A stretch of 54,353 nucleotides of DNA from Nanobdellota archaeon (GTDB lineage Archaea; Nanobdellota; Nanobdellia; Parvarchaeales; Parvarchaeaceae). The notes under the pieces were generated by a model that did no database searches, was not told the origin of the DNA, and saw only the letters and a list, made by a program, of their open reading frames with translations. The translations under genes were made by a program, and so were the position numbers. The stretch covers positions 1 to 54,353 of the forward strand of contig JAKAPK010000001.1 in assembly GCA_021807125.1 (NCBI GenBank), given 5' to 3'. Below, one piece after another: positions 1 to 9,940 of the stretch. Within the stretch, counting starts at the first letter, position 1, and each line of letters opens with the position of its first letter.

Positions 1-1674
1 GGGGGCGAAAGCAGTGTATTCTCTAGACCAGCATATCAACCAGATCTTTCATCTAACAGGATGGTTCCAGACGTAGCATTCAATTCTGGCACGTATATAT
101 GTGCTTATGTTTCAGGCAAGTGGGGAAATTATTACGGCACAAGTATAGCGGCACCGGCGTGGGCTGCTTTAGATGCGATATTAAACCAGAAATTATCGGG
201 CAAGAGCAACCAATTTGAAAAATCGATTTACCAAGCGTACTATTCTTCAGGCACGTCAGTTTTTCATAAAATATCTTCGGGAAGCAATGGCTATTACACA
301 GCGAATGGGAGTTACAATATGGTGACTGGAGTCGGTACGCCAATAGCTTACCAACTTATTCAGGCACTATCAAAAACATCTTATCAACTATCTTTTAATT
401 CTGATTATCCAGGAGCGATATTCGAAGTAAATGGAATTAACTATACCGAAGGTTCCAATATAAATTTCACGGCGGGACAACAGATTACGCTGCACGTGTA
501 CGCTATAAATAAAAGTTACACAAGATACGTTTTTGAAGATTATGCTGGTCTTATAAATAGTAGCGAACCTACAACATCCTTTTTCATAAATTCTTCGGGG
601 GATGTGTACGCGAGCTTTCTGCAACAGTACAAAACGTTGCTCAAAGGCATTAACGGTACCAATACAGGAATTGTTTGGTTAAACGCTTCTTCAGCATATG
701 CTGTGAGTTCTCCGCTTTATGTGAATACCACTCAACAACAATACACTCTAAAAGGAATAAGTTTTGACGGTGGGCCCGTGATAAATTCCCAATACTATAG
801 TTATAACGTGTTTGCGCCAGCGAACATAACTTTTGTATGGGCCACCGAACCGGCAATAAAAGTCAGGTTATACGGAATTTCAAACGCATCCTTTCCGGTA
901 CAACTTAATTACGTTGCACAGAGGCCTTTATTTAACCAGACCTGGTCTACGGCCGTGCAGGCTGCAAATATGTCGGTAATATACCCAATTTATGGGACTA
1001 AAGTAAATGCCACCAACACATCCTATGTAGCAGAAGGATACCGCTATGCAGTTCGATTTGCCAGCATAAACTACTCTAACCCCATAGACTTTAACTTTGA
1101 AAGACAGATATCATACGAAATAAGATTTTATTCCAGTAGCGGGACACCAGTATCGCCCTCATCCTTTTTGTTTGGCATAAATGGCAAAAATATAACCTAC
1201 TATAATTCATCGGTATGGGCGTTGCCAAACAGTACATTAGTCATATATTCGGTTAATTATAGTGGTTTTAGCGTATTGAGTGCACCAGTTCATATACCTT
1301 TAGGGCAGGCAAGTACTGCCATAAACCTGCCGCTTTATACTATAAACGTAAATGTGCTTTTGGACTCCATCTTGCCGATACCATTTACGAACGTTACTCT
1401 TTACATAGACAATCACACGCTAAGAACTGTTACTAACACGTTTGGGGTAGCTGCGTTTTTGGACGTGCCGGACTATAACTACAGCGTAGATGTAAACGCA
1501 GGAGGGCAGAACTATATTTATAGTGCACAAAACGGTACTGTGTTGAATGTACAAGTGTACCCACTATTGTACCAGATATACCTCGCAGTGGGGGTAGTAG
1601 CGGTTATGTTGTTAGGGCTTGCAGCAATAGAAGTTCATAGAAAACACCGCACCAGATTTGCAGAAAAGCTATAA
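1..1674 (+). CDS. Sedolisin-like (S53) serine protease, C-terminal part, membrane anchored; 5' truncated by window edge
   Basis: Frame is open from base 1 (GGESSVFSRPAYQPDLSSNRMVPDVAF...), with sedolisin Ser motif YYGTSIAAPAWAA and MVTGVGTP; long beta-rich extension and C-terminal TM helix (LAVGVVAVMLLGLAAIEV). Confidence 0.8.
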   Translation, partial: GGESSVFSRPAYQPDLSSNRMVPDVAFNSGTYICAYVSGKWGNYYGTSIAAPAWAALDAILNQKLSGKSNQFEKSIYQAYYSSGTSVFHKISSGSNGYYTANGSYNMVTGVGTPIAYQLIQALSKTSYQLSFNSDYPGAIFEVNGINYTEGSNINFTAGQQITLHVYAINKSYTRYVFEDYAGLINSSEPTTSFFINSSGDVYASFLQQYKTLLKGINGTNTGIVWLNASSAYAVSSPLYVNTTQQQYTLKGISFDGGPVINSQYYSYNVFAPANITFVWATEPAIKVRLYGISNASFPVQLNYVAQRPLFNQTWSTAVQAANMSVIYPIYGTKVNATNTSYVAEGYRYAVRFASINYSNPIDFNFERQISYEIRFYSSSGTPVSPSSFLFGINGKNITYYNSSVWALPNSTLVIYSVNYSGFSVLSAPVHIPLGQASTAINLPLYTINVNVLLDSILPIPFTNVTLYIDNHTLRTVTNTFGVAAFLDVPDYNYSVDVNAGGQNYIYSAQNGTVLNVQVYPLLYQIYLAVGVVAVMLLGLAAIEVHRKHRTRFAEKL

Positions 1675-1698
1675 AACATACGGTATGGTATTACTTTT

Positions 1699-3939
1699 AT
1701 GGCCGAGTTAGCTAAGGAATATACAGTATCAAGAGAAGAGGGCGACATAGTACTCACATACAAGGTTCCTCTTAGCGTGCTTCATCCAAATCCAGAAGAC
1801 AGCGAAGAATTGTTCGAGAAAGTGATAAACGCGATACTGGAGTCCGGCAGCGTGACCTCCCTTATAATATCGAGCGATAGAAATTACGTTTACGTGAAAG
1901 ACGAGGTAGCTCTTCTTGACGATGTGGCCGACAAGTATAAACAACTTTTTCAGTCCGATATAGTTACGCCGATAAGCGCAGCCGTAAGAAGAAATTATCC
2001 CGATGAGTCATCAGCTTTCAATTTTATATTATACGATCGCATAAAGAGAGACCCGGTAGGAGCGTTCGTTTTCGGCACTAGAACCGTAAGGGAAATGAAG
2101 GTAAGGGCGAAAACGTTACAGTCTTCGGACTATGATAATCTGCTGACTAAGATGACTGACATAGTCAATTTTATAGCGACATTTGATATCGTCAAAAAAA
2201 GCATAAGTTATCTTCTCGGCTACAAGATAGGAGACAGGAGCCCATATAAAGTGCTTTTCAAGCCGCTGATAAGGCCTAATTTTACTTATACGCGTATAAT
2301 GGCTGAGCCACCGATATCCGCAATAGAAGTGGACGCATACAAACTCAGAAGCGAGGACGACGTAGACGTTACAATATACAGGATACCTGGGGTATCGCAG
2401 TTCTTTTATCACCTCGCACCACCGGAACTCCTGCTCAATGTAGACGAGTACAATCTGCTAGATCAAGTACGAATGTCTTTAATCGATTATAAACCGCAGC
2501 AAGAAGAATTTACTAATCCGTTAAGGATGAGAGAGGTATTCTATGATGTGGGAAAAGACCAGATAGACGACCTTAACCAGAAAAACAGATACAATCTTTC
2601 GCTTAAATCCATCACAAAGCTTGCAAATATATTAGTCAGATTGACGGTAGGGTTTGGCATGACGGAAGTCGTTCTGTCAGATGAGAGGGTGGAAGACGTC
2701 TACATAAATTCACCGATAAGCAGATCGCCTCTTTTTATAAAACATTCAGACTATGGCGAGTGTTCATCAAATATAATACCTAATGCAAAGGAAGTCGAAG
2801 CATGGGCTTCCAGATTCAGACTGTTGTCCGGCAGACCATTAGACGAAGGCCACCCAGTGTTAGATACGGAACTTACGACAAAAAACGTGCGTGCCAGGGT
2901 CGCGATTGCGCAGAGACCCCTGTCTCCAGGGGGTTTAAGCATAGCTTTCAGGAGACACCGAGACAAACCATGGACTATGCCTTTGTTCATAAGCAACAAT
3001 ATGATATCGCCGGATGCAGCGGGATTGCTGTGGTTCTGCATTGAAGGCGCAAGGACAGTATTGATAAACGGAACAAGGGGGGCCGGGAAGACCTCACTGC
3101 TTACCGCGCTTATGCTGCTTATAATGAAGAAATATAGGGTGATAACGGTGGAGGACACCCTTGAGATACCAGGAGACTCGTTTATAGACTTAGGCTATGA
3201 CATTCTGCCTCTTAAAGTACAAAGTGCGATAATGGGTGAAAGATCCGAGCTCTCAGCGGAAGAAGGACTCCGTACGACGTTGAGACTTGGTGACAGTGCA
3301 CTTATAATCGGAGAGGTAAGAAGCACTGAGGCTAAAGCACTGTATGAAGCGATGCGCGTAGGTGCGCTTGCGAACGTCGTTATGGGGACAATACACGGTG
3401 AAAACCCGTACGGCGTATTTGACAGAGTTGTCAACGATCTGGGGGTGCCAAGGACCAGTTTTAAGGCTACCGACTTGATAGTCTCCGTGAACAAAATAAG
3501 AAGCATAGACCGAATAACGGAGAAGAGACGGGTTTTGGGAATAACGGAGGTAAGAAAAGACTGGAACGAGGACCCTAAATATGAGAACGGCTTCGTAGAC
3601 CTGGCTTCTTACGATATAGGTTCAGACACGACAAAGCTTACGCCGGATCTCTTAGAAGGCAACAGTTACATAGTAAAAGAGATTGCATCCAGAGTAGAAG
3701 GCTGGGCAGGAAACTGGGACGCAGTCCTGGACAATATACAGGCCAGAGGGAGAATGCTTAGAATGATATCCGATCACGCGCAAAAGATGAAAAATCCGGA
3801 ACTTCTCGAAGCACCATTCACATCAAGGGCTTTAGACCAGTATTATGACATAGTAAACAGTCTCAAAGAAAAGTACGGGTATGCAGAGGGAAAACTTATA
3901 ACAAGCACTTTTGATCTATGGCTAAACTCAACGAAATAG
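1699..3939 (+). CDS. Type II/IV secretion / archaeal pilus ATPase (FlaI/TadA/GspE family)
   Basis: Walker A GTRGAGKTSLL, ITVEDTLEIPG, LRLGDSALIIGEVRSTEAKALYEAMRVGALANVVMGTIHGE. Confidence 0.9.
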   Translation: MAELAKEYTVSREEGDIVLTYKVPLSVLHPNPEDSEELFEKVINAILESGSVTSLIISSDRNYVYVKDEVALLDDVADKYKQLFQSDIVTPISAAVRRNYPDESSAFNFILYDRIKRDPVGAFVFGTRTVREMKVRAKTLQSSDYDNLLTKMTDIVNFIATFDIVKKSISYLLGYKIGDRSPYKVLFKPLIRPNFTYTRIMAEPPISAIEVDAYKLRSEDDVDVTIYRIPGVSQFFYHLAPPELLLNVDEYNLLDQVRMSLIDYKPQQEEFTNPLRMREVFYDVGKDQIDDLNQKNRYNLSLKSITKLANILVRLTVGFGMTEVVLSDERVEDVYINSPISRSPLFIKHSDYGECSSNIIPNAKEVEAWASRFRLLSGRPLDEGHPVLDTELTTKNVRARVAIAQRPLSPGGLSIAFRRHRDKPWTMPLFISNNMISPDAAGLLWFCIEGARTVLINGTRGAGKTSLLTALMLLIMKKYRVITVEDTLEIPGDSFIDLGYDILPLKVQSAIMGERSELSAEEGLRTTLRLGDSALIIGEVRSTEAKALYEAMRVGALANVVMGTIHGENPYGVFDRVVNDLGVPRTSFKATDLIVSVNKIRSIDRITEKRRVLGITEVRKDWNEDPKYENGFVDLASYDIGSDTTKLTPDLLEGNSYIVKEIASRVEGWAGNWDAVLDNIQARGRMLRMISDHAQKMKNPELLEAPFTSRALDQYYDIVNSLKEKYGYAEGKLITSTFDLWLNSTK

Positions 3940-6008
3940 ATTCATTAATAAACAATTATTATCTTTCAGACGAGATAGTGCCGAAGGAATTATATTCAAA
4001 GGATCAGGAAGTCAGAACACAGCTTAGGTCGATAGAATATAAGATTTTTAAGACAAAGAATCCCTCGACTTTCTCAAAGATAGTCACATTTGGCTCTGAC
4101 ACTATAGGGAAGGTGGTAAAATTCAGCATAAATAAGGAGTCCGAAAAAAAAATAAACACGACACTTTACTTATTAGGGTTAGACTTCGATGCAAAGTCAC
4201 TGTACGGCTTCTCCATATTCTGTCTTTTCGGGTTTTTCCTTCTCGGCATAATAGTTGCAGTAGTAGGACTTCTAATTCCTGGTTTGGTGTTGATGGTCTT
4301 AGGCGTGATCTCGCTTTTTGCCGTCCAAACTTATCCTTCAAGGGAATTGCAAATAAGAATGAGCAAATCATCCAGCGATTTAGTGACCTTCATACTTTAT
4401 CTGATAATATTTATGAGGCAGACACCGAACCTGGAAGGTGCCGTAAACTTCGCGAGCGACAATTTAAACACATATCTGGCTTATGACCTAAAGAAGCTTA
4501 TATGGGACACTGCTGCAAGGAAGTATGTTAACATAAAAGAAGCACTTGACGAGTATGGAAAACGCTGGGCAAAGACTAGCCCGGCATTTACAAACGCGTT
4601 GTTTCTTGTAGAGAGCTCGGTTTTCCAGAAGACAGAAGAAGAGAGACTTGCGCTTCTGGAGGAAGCGTCACAGCAGATACTCAATGGCACATTTGAATCA
4701 ATGAGGGCTTACGCAAACTCGCTAAAAGAGCCACTAAATATGGTGTACATGCTCGGCATGGTGCTACCCGTCTTAGGGCTTGTATTAGCACCAATGATGA
4801 TGGCCTTCGTAGAGATACCCGATTTTGGTCTTCTGCTGTTTCTTATGTACGATATAGGCTTGCCGTTGATGATATACTTCCTTATAAGAAACAAACTTAC
4901 GACGAGACCGGCCGGATTTGCAGCACCAGACCTGAATCTTATACCCGGTCTTCCAAAACTGGGCCATTTCTTTATAAAGATAGGCTCGAAAAAAGTTCCC
5001 GTCAATGCATTGATACCTGCAGCAGCCGTTTTCATACTTTTCAACCTGCCAGTCTACCTCTTACTGCCGGTTTTGATGGTATTTTCACCAAACCAAGTCT
5101 ATATATCTCTCCTTATAACGGCAGGCATAGGTATGGGGCTGTATACTTATTTCAAACTGTCGGTAGTGCAGCTGAAGTCCGCTGCAGAAGAATTAAATCA
5201 GATACAACATTCGTTTTCCGCAGCCGCTTTCCAAATGGGATCATTTCTTTCCCAAGGTTATCCGCCGGAAACCACGATTCTTAAAGTGAGCGCAACTATG
5301 AAGAACACACCAGTGTCAGAATTTTTCAATATAGTAGCAAACAACGTGCAGAATGTTGGCATGTCCCTTAAAGACGCAATATTCGATAAGGTGAATGGCG
5401 CAATAAGGTTCTTCCCGTCGCCGATGCTTATAGCTGCGATGAGAGTATTCATAGAATCGGCACAGAAGAGCATAGTTAACTCCGCGGCAGCGATGCTGTA
5501 TATATCAAGGCATCTCACAAACTTACAAAGGATAGATGAACAGGTAAGGAACTTGCTTGATGAGACTACCTCGGGTATGAGGGTAGAAGTTGGTCTTCTG
5601 AGCCCGGTGATGTCAGGAATAGTTGTCGGTTTGACTACGCTAATAGGCAGTGTTTTGAGATCACTATCCTCGAGCATAAGTACAATAACATCCGGATTGT
5701 CAGGTTCGTCCGGCAGCGGTCTTACCGATGTCATACCGTTTGCTTTTGGGATATTTAATCTCTCGGGCGGGGCAGTGCCACTTTACACTTTCCAGATAGT
5801 GATAGGCATATATTTGATAACCCTAAGCATCATAATAGGCTATTCTATAGCAACAATCTCACAGCCGGGTGACAAGGTCGAAATGTTCGATAAAATAGCA
5901 TCAACTGTTCTTATATCGATAATACTCTATGTAATAGTGACTTTCTTTGTGACCTTAGTCTTTGCCTCGATAGGCGGGACAGTCCTGGCCCTTACACATC
6001 TAGTCTGA
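3918..6008 (+). CDS. Type II secretion/pilus platform membrane protein (TadC/FlaJ-like)
   Basis: Multiple TM segments, immediately downstream of and overlapping the ATPase gene by 22 nt; T2SSF-like architecture. Confidence 0.8.
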   Translation: MAKLNEIDSLINNYYLSDEIVPKELYSKDQEVRTQLRSIEYKIFKTKNPSTFSKIVTFGSDTIGKVVKFSINKESEKKINTTLYLLGLDFDAKSLYGFSIFCLFGFFLLGIIVAVVGLLIPGLVLMVLGVISLFAVQTYPSRELQIRMSKSSSDLVTFILYLIIFMRQTPNLEGAVNFASDNLNTYLAYDLKKLIWDTAARKYVNIKEALDEYGKRWAKTSPAFTNALFLVESSVFQKTEEERLALLEEASQQILNGTFESMRAYANSLKEPLNMVYMLGMVLPVLGLVLAPMMMAFVEIPDFGLLLFLMYDIGLPLMIYFLIRNKLTTRPAGFAAPDLNLIPGLPKLGHFFIKIGSKKVPVNALIPAAAVFILFNLPVYLLLPVLMVFSPNQVYISLLITAGIGMGLYTYFKLSVVQLKSAAEELNQIQHSFSAAAFQMGSFLSQGYPPETTILKVSATMKNTPVSEFFNIVANNVQNVGMSLKDAIFDKVNGAIRFFPSPMLIAAMRVFIESAQKSIVNSAAAMLYISRHLTNLQRIDEQVRNLLDETTSGMRVEVGLLSPVMSGIVVGLTTLIGSVLRSLSSSISTITSGLSGSSGSGLTDVIPFAFGIFNLSGGAVPLYTFQIVIGIYLITLSIIIGYSIATISQPGDKVEMFDKIASTVLISIILYVIVTFFVTLVFASIGGTVLALTHLV

Positions 6009-6129
6009 TGCGTAGAAAAGCGTCAAAAATGACTTTCACCGGCTTCGATTTTGTGACAGTATACGTATAAACAGTCTACAGGAACCTTTTTAAGCCATAA
6101 AAACGTATATTCGTATAAGAAGGTGTTTT

Positions 6130-6309
6130 ATGGCAGAATTTGTAAGGAAAAGTTCAGTAAAACAAGAAGTCAAGAAGGTCGGAAAGGACATGAGATGTCC
6201 GGACGACACAGTCGAAGGTCTAGATAAAGCAGTAAAAGCGCTTATCCAGAAGGCCGTCGACCGCGCGAAGAATGATGGCCGAAAGACCGTCAGAGCTCAC
6301 GACTTCTGA
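6130..6309 (+). CDS. Small histone-fold-like DNA-binding protein (DUF1931-like), 59 aa
   Basis: Own translation: MAEFVRKSSVKQEVKKVGKDMRCPDDTVEGLDKAVKALIQKAVDRAKNDGRKTVRAHDF*. Pattern resembles histone-fold ends (...RAKxNGRKTVRxxDF). Absent from ORF track because <60 aa. Confidence 0.6.
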   Translation: MAEFVRKSSVKQEVKKVGKDMRCPDDTVEGLDKAVKALIQKAVDRAKNDGRKTVRAHDF

Positions 6310-6390
6310 GCAATTTATTTTTTTTTATTTAAATTTTTTGTTTTGTTTTGCGCAATTTAAGTTTTTATTCTATAATATACAACAATTATC

Positions 6391-6846
6391 ATGATTGACA
6401 TAGAATTCACGCTGGGAATAATCATAATAGCGATAGCAGTGATAACACTTGTAAGAATAATAAAACCGCTTTTGGAAGGATTGATAATAATAGTCGTGAT
6501 AATAATAGGCAGCGCACTGGTCTTCCATTCTACCCCCTTAGTAAGCCTGCCGAACTTCAATATACCAATATCCGCGGGACCAAACGTGTTCAGCGCGAAT
6601 CAGGGCGTGGGAAACACGACAGATCTCGTAGTATTCAATGCTTATACTTTCAACATAGACTCTTTCTCTGCGACGATAAACGGCAAGCCCGTATCCGTTG
6701 TAAATGGGAATCTTATGCTTCAACCGCTTAAGTTTGGAGTAGTAGTCCTGAATTCGACGCAAAAAGGCAACATACAATTGACCGGAAAGACCAACGTTTT
6801 CGGCTTCGACCTGAATTCGTTGACGGCCAGTTATAATTACACTTAA
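6391..6846 (+). CDS. Hypothetical membrane-anchored protein
   Basis: N-terminal hydrophobic segments followed by a beta-rich exported-looking domain. Confidence 0.6.
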   Translation: MIDIEFTLGIIIIAIAVITLVRIIKPLLEGLIIIVVIIIGSALVFHSTPLVSLPNFNIPISAGPNVFSANQGVGNTTDLVVFNAYTFNIDSFSATINGKPVSVVNGNLMLQPLKFGVVVLNSTQKGNIQLTGKTNVFGFDLNSLTASYNYT

Positions 6847-6850
6847 TATA

Positions 6851-7246
6851 CTAAATCTCTTCTTTCGGAAGGATCTTAAAAATAAGACTGAAGCAAGTTA
6901 ACAGCATAGCCGAAATCTCTATAATTATAAGTTCGATGGCTATGTTCGTGCCGATAGACGCAAATACTAAAGACGTGAAAACAACCAGCAATACAAATGC
7001 CGCTATCATCGGTGCGTAAGTTATAGTCGTTATCGCATCGTTGTACCTTTTAGAATTATCGTTTGGTTTTTTGTTCGTCCTGGTTTTCCATATGTTAAAC
7101 ATGGACCATTTTTTACAGTTTGGGCAACGCATGTATCTGGACGTACCTAATCTAATGGACGTAAAAGAACCGCCGGGAAGCCATTTGTAATAAAACCTAT
7201 GTCCGCACTTCGGACACTTTAGTCTGGAGGTCTTTATAATAGCCAT
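6851..7246 (-). CDS. Zinc-ribbon membrane protein
   Basis: CPKCGHRF...RCPNCKKW zinc ribbon followed by two TM helices. Confidence 0.65.
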   Translation of the reverse strand: MAIIKTSRLKCPKCGHRFYYKWLPGGSFTSIRLGTSRYMRCPNCKKWSMFNIWKTRTNKKPNDNSKRYNDAITTITYAPMIAAFVLLVVFTSLVFASIGTNIAIELIIIEISAMLLTCFSLIFKILPKEEI

Positions 7247-7330
7247 ATATTATTCTATCCAAACGCCTATAAAAGACTTAAATATATTGCAACTTCTGTG
7301 TAAGGTTTAGCGTAACAAAATTCGATCAGC

Positions 7331-8092
7331 ATGGAAAAATTACATGGCCAATTTGAGTACTGGAGGCCAAAGAGCAATAAGGCCTACCTTTTTGATCTTT
7401 TCGTTGAAGCGTCATATTCGAAAAAGACGGGAAACCTAACAAAGGAAATGCTGAGGGAAAGGGCATTGTCTGGGCTCGAGGGCCTAGTGTCTGATTTGCC
7501 TGCAGATGCGCCGGCGAGCACTCTTATTTACATGCTTGATAAGCGCGTAGCTTACGCTTCCCCGCTCGAGTTTGATATTTTTGCGGTAGAATTCGGTGAG
7601 CTTCCCGGCGAAGAAAGCCCAAAAAACCTGCAATGCGTAGGCTATGCAACTATTTTCATCTGCGCACTTGAAAAGCTAGGAAGATACGATATCCTAAATA
7701 GGATAAGGATAAATAGCACCCCATCACACATCTGGTTATCTTATGAAGACAAGTACGACATAAACATAAATTCTATCGGTAAAACATCCGAAAGGAAAAT
7801 GCCGCCGGAAGCGCTGCTTTTGGAAAATTTTAACGTTCTAGCGCACAAGCTCGATATTTTACGGGATTATGACGAGGTTATAAAAGCATGCGATGCTGGC
7901 ATAAGCACGTATCCTGCAGACTTCTCCGTGTGGCATCACAAGTCCCAAGCCCTCTGTCAGTTAAATGATTATTATGGTGCACGCGCTTGCTTGATTAGAG
8001 GTCTGGAACTAAACCCGAACAGCCAAATCCTTAAAAATGACCTGGATAGCATAGAAAAACGCATTCCGATTAAAGACGAATTTAATTTTTAA
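7331..8092 (+). CDS. Transglutaminase-like / TPR protein
   Basis: NLQCVGYATIFICALE...SHIWLSYEDKYDIN resembles the Cys-His-Asp layout; C-terminal TPR-like repeats (ADFSVWHHKSQALCQLNDYYGARACLIRGLELNPNS). Confidence 0.5.
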   Translation: MEKLHGQFEYWRPKSNKAYLFDLFVEASYSKKTGNLTKEMLRERALSGLEGLVSDLPADAPASTLIYMLDKRVAYASPLEFDIFAVEFGELPGEESPKNLQCVGYATIFICALEKLGRYDILNRIRINSTPSHIWLSYEDKYDININSIGKTSERKMPPEALLLENFNVLAHKLDILRDYDEVIKACDAGISTYPADFSVWHHKSQALCQLNDYYGARACLIRGLELNPNSQILKNDLDSIEKRIPIKDEFNF

Positions 8093-8138
8093 TTAATTTA
8101 ATTTGTGTAATCTATTTATTATATAATCTGAGATATAT

Positions 8139-8380
8139 TTGGTAGGCTAGCTGGGGAGACAGTCCCTCCCTGTAAGCGCAAACGGACTTCAGGCGCGGTG
8201 AAAATACAGTTGAGGGGTAATGATTCCATAAATGATAGTAAAGCTATCGAAGACTCACAGCTTCGTGGGATGTGTTTTCTTAAAAACCCGGCCAGGCCCG
8301 GAAGGGAGCAACCGTAATTAGGGAGATGCGTGCTTACGAAACAACTGTGACGAGAAAATGTTACTACCCTCTCTATGGAT
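8139..8380 (+). ncRNA. ffs: SRP RNA (7S)
   Basis: Helix-8 signature GGCCAGGCCCGGAAGGGAGCAACCG and 5' domain ctgtaagcgcaaacgg; 5' ggtag pairs with 3' ctacc. Ends approximate. Confidence 0.9.
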
Positions 8381-8417
8381 AGTTATTTCGATGCTGTATG
8401 CCTACAATAGTAATTGA

Positions 8418-8500
8418 GTCGGGGTACTCAAGCGGTTACGAGGCACGCCTGCTAAGCGTGTTGGCGAAAGCCTTCGCGAGTTCGAATCTCGCCCCCGACG
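8418..8500 (+). tRNA. tRNA-Ser(GCT)
   Basis: Acceptor GTCGGGG/CCCCGAC, long variable arm, T arm GCGAG-TTCGAAT-CTCGC, anticodon GCT; poly-T follows. Confidence 0.93.
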
Positions 8501-8605
8501 TTTTTTAATGACCGAAGCAGGAGTTTAATGCGTTCGGCTGACATAAATGACGGGGCGACAGTCGTTTGAAAGTATATAAATATAGGCATTTTATACATAG
8601 CTAAT

Positions 8606-8812
8606 ATGACGGAAGAAGATAAAAAGGACTTATTGCAGGACCTTACGAAAAAGATGCTGCCGAAACTATTTATGTCGGTTTTATCACCAAAAGGAAAAGA
8701 CATAACGCTCACTTTGGACAATCTTGAATTGAAACTGCCAAGTTTTGAACACCCTATAAAACTTACTGGTAAAATAGTTCTGTCCTTTGATCATAAGAAA
8801 GGCAAGGAGTAA
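8606..8812 (+). CDS. Hypothetical protein upstream of L10e
   Basis: Complete ORF of 68 aa 2 nt upstream of the rpl10e start; TATA-like tatataaata upstream. Confidence 0.6.
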   Translation: MTEEDKKDLLQDLTKKMLPKLFMSVLSPKGKDITLTLDNLELKLPSFEHPIKLTGKIVLSFDHKKGKE

Positions 8813-8814
8813 AT

Positions 8815-9345
8815 ATGACAACACTAAGGCCGGGCAGGACGATAAGACCATTTAAGATCCCTTACTCAAGGAAATCCAAATATAAGTCAAGTAATTATGC
8901 AAAAGTATCGCAACAGCCCAAAATTACCCAGTACATATCCGGTAACAATTCTCAGAAATTCGATTTGAAAATAGCAGTGCTTTCCAAACAACAACTTCAG
9001 ATAAGAGAGAATGCACTGGAAGCCGCAAGGATAGTTGCTAATAAGTATCTTACCGATAATGTAGGCGACCAGAACTTCAAGCTTATACTAGTTTCGTTTC
9101 CGCATCAGATATTGAGAGAGCACAAGCTGGCTACTGGTGCTGGAGCAGACCGTTTCTCTTCTGGAATGCAGAAGTCATTTGGTAAGCCAACAGGTTTCGC
9201 TGCTAGAGTACGTGCTGGCGACAGAGTGTTTGAAATACACCTTAACAACGATCATTTGAACGAAGCTAAGACTGCCGCCGTAAAGATAGGCAAGAAATTG
9301 GGCGTAAGGACTCTTTATCTAGTTTCAAAGAACGGGTCAGTTTAA
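8815..9345 (+). CDS. rpl10e: 50S ribosomal protein L10e (uL16)
   Basis: MTTLRPGRTIRPFKIPYSRKS...ATGAGADRFSSGMQKSFGKPTGFAARV. Confidence 0.93.
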   Translation: MTTLRPGRTIRPFKIPYSRKSKYKSSNYAKVSQQPKITQYISGNNSQKFDLKIAVLSKQQLQIRENALEAARIVANKYLTDNVGDQNFKLILVSFPHQILREHKLATGAGADRFSSGMQKSFGKPTGFAARVRAGDRVFEIHLNNDHLNEAKTAAVKIGKKLGVRTLYLVSKNGSV

Positions 9346-9415
9346 GACTTGCTTCTTAATTTAAAACAACCTACGTTGAAGCTTGTACTTTCGCGCGATT
9401 CTTCCGAGCTTTCAA

Positions 9416-9940
9416 TTAAAAATATTCTTCTTCGGTCTTTTCAAGTTTGTTTACGTATCTGACAAGCACAAAAAGAAGGGATGAGAGCCGGTTCATGTAT
9501 CTTAATAGGGGTTCATCCTTTACATTGGCTTTTATTATGCTCCTTTCCGCCCTTCTAGCCATCGCTCTGGAGACATTTATCGCAGTAGCGCCGGCAGAAC
9601 CGTTTGGATATATGAATTTTTGCATCGGCTCTATGCGCTTGGATATGGATTCTATCGTCTGTTCCAAACGACTTAAATCCTCGCCGTCGATAGGCTTTAC
9701 TTTAGACTTAACCACCCTGATGTACCCTGAAAGTTCAGACCCGACGACGTACAAACACCGTTCAAGATCCTTCAGTATTCCTTTTACTTCTTCATCGTTT
9801 ATGAAAGAATAAGCGTGTCCCAGAGACGCATTAACCTCATCCACGTCTCCTATTGCATTTATTATGTTACTGTCTTTTCTGACGCGTTTTCCGGCTATAC
9901 TGGTCTTGCCTTTATCACCGACCCCAGTATAATACTTCAT
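9416..9940 (-). CDS. Cob(I)alamin adenosyltransferase, PduO type
   Basis: MKYYTGVGDKGKTSIAGKRVRKDS...GDVDEVNASLG and SAGATAINVSRAMARRAERS. Confidence 0.9.
   Translation of the reverse strand: MKYYTGVGDKGKTSIAGKRVRKDSNIINAIGDVDEVNASLGHAYSFINDEEVKGILKDLERCLYVVGSELSGYIRVVKSKVKPIDGEDLSRLEQTIESISKRIEPMQKFIYPNGSAGATAINVSRAMARRAERSIIKANVKDEPLLRYMNRLSSLLFVLVRYVNKLEKTEEEYF

Noticed and set aside
2751-3158. 135-aa antisense ORF inside the pilus ATPase gene
   Set aside because: Fully opposite a strongly supported CDS and Ser/Pro-rich low-complexity translation typical of shadow ORFs.
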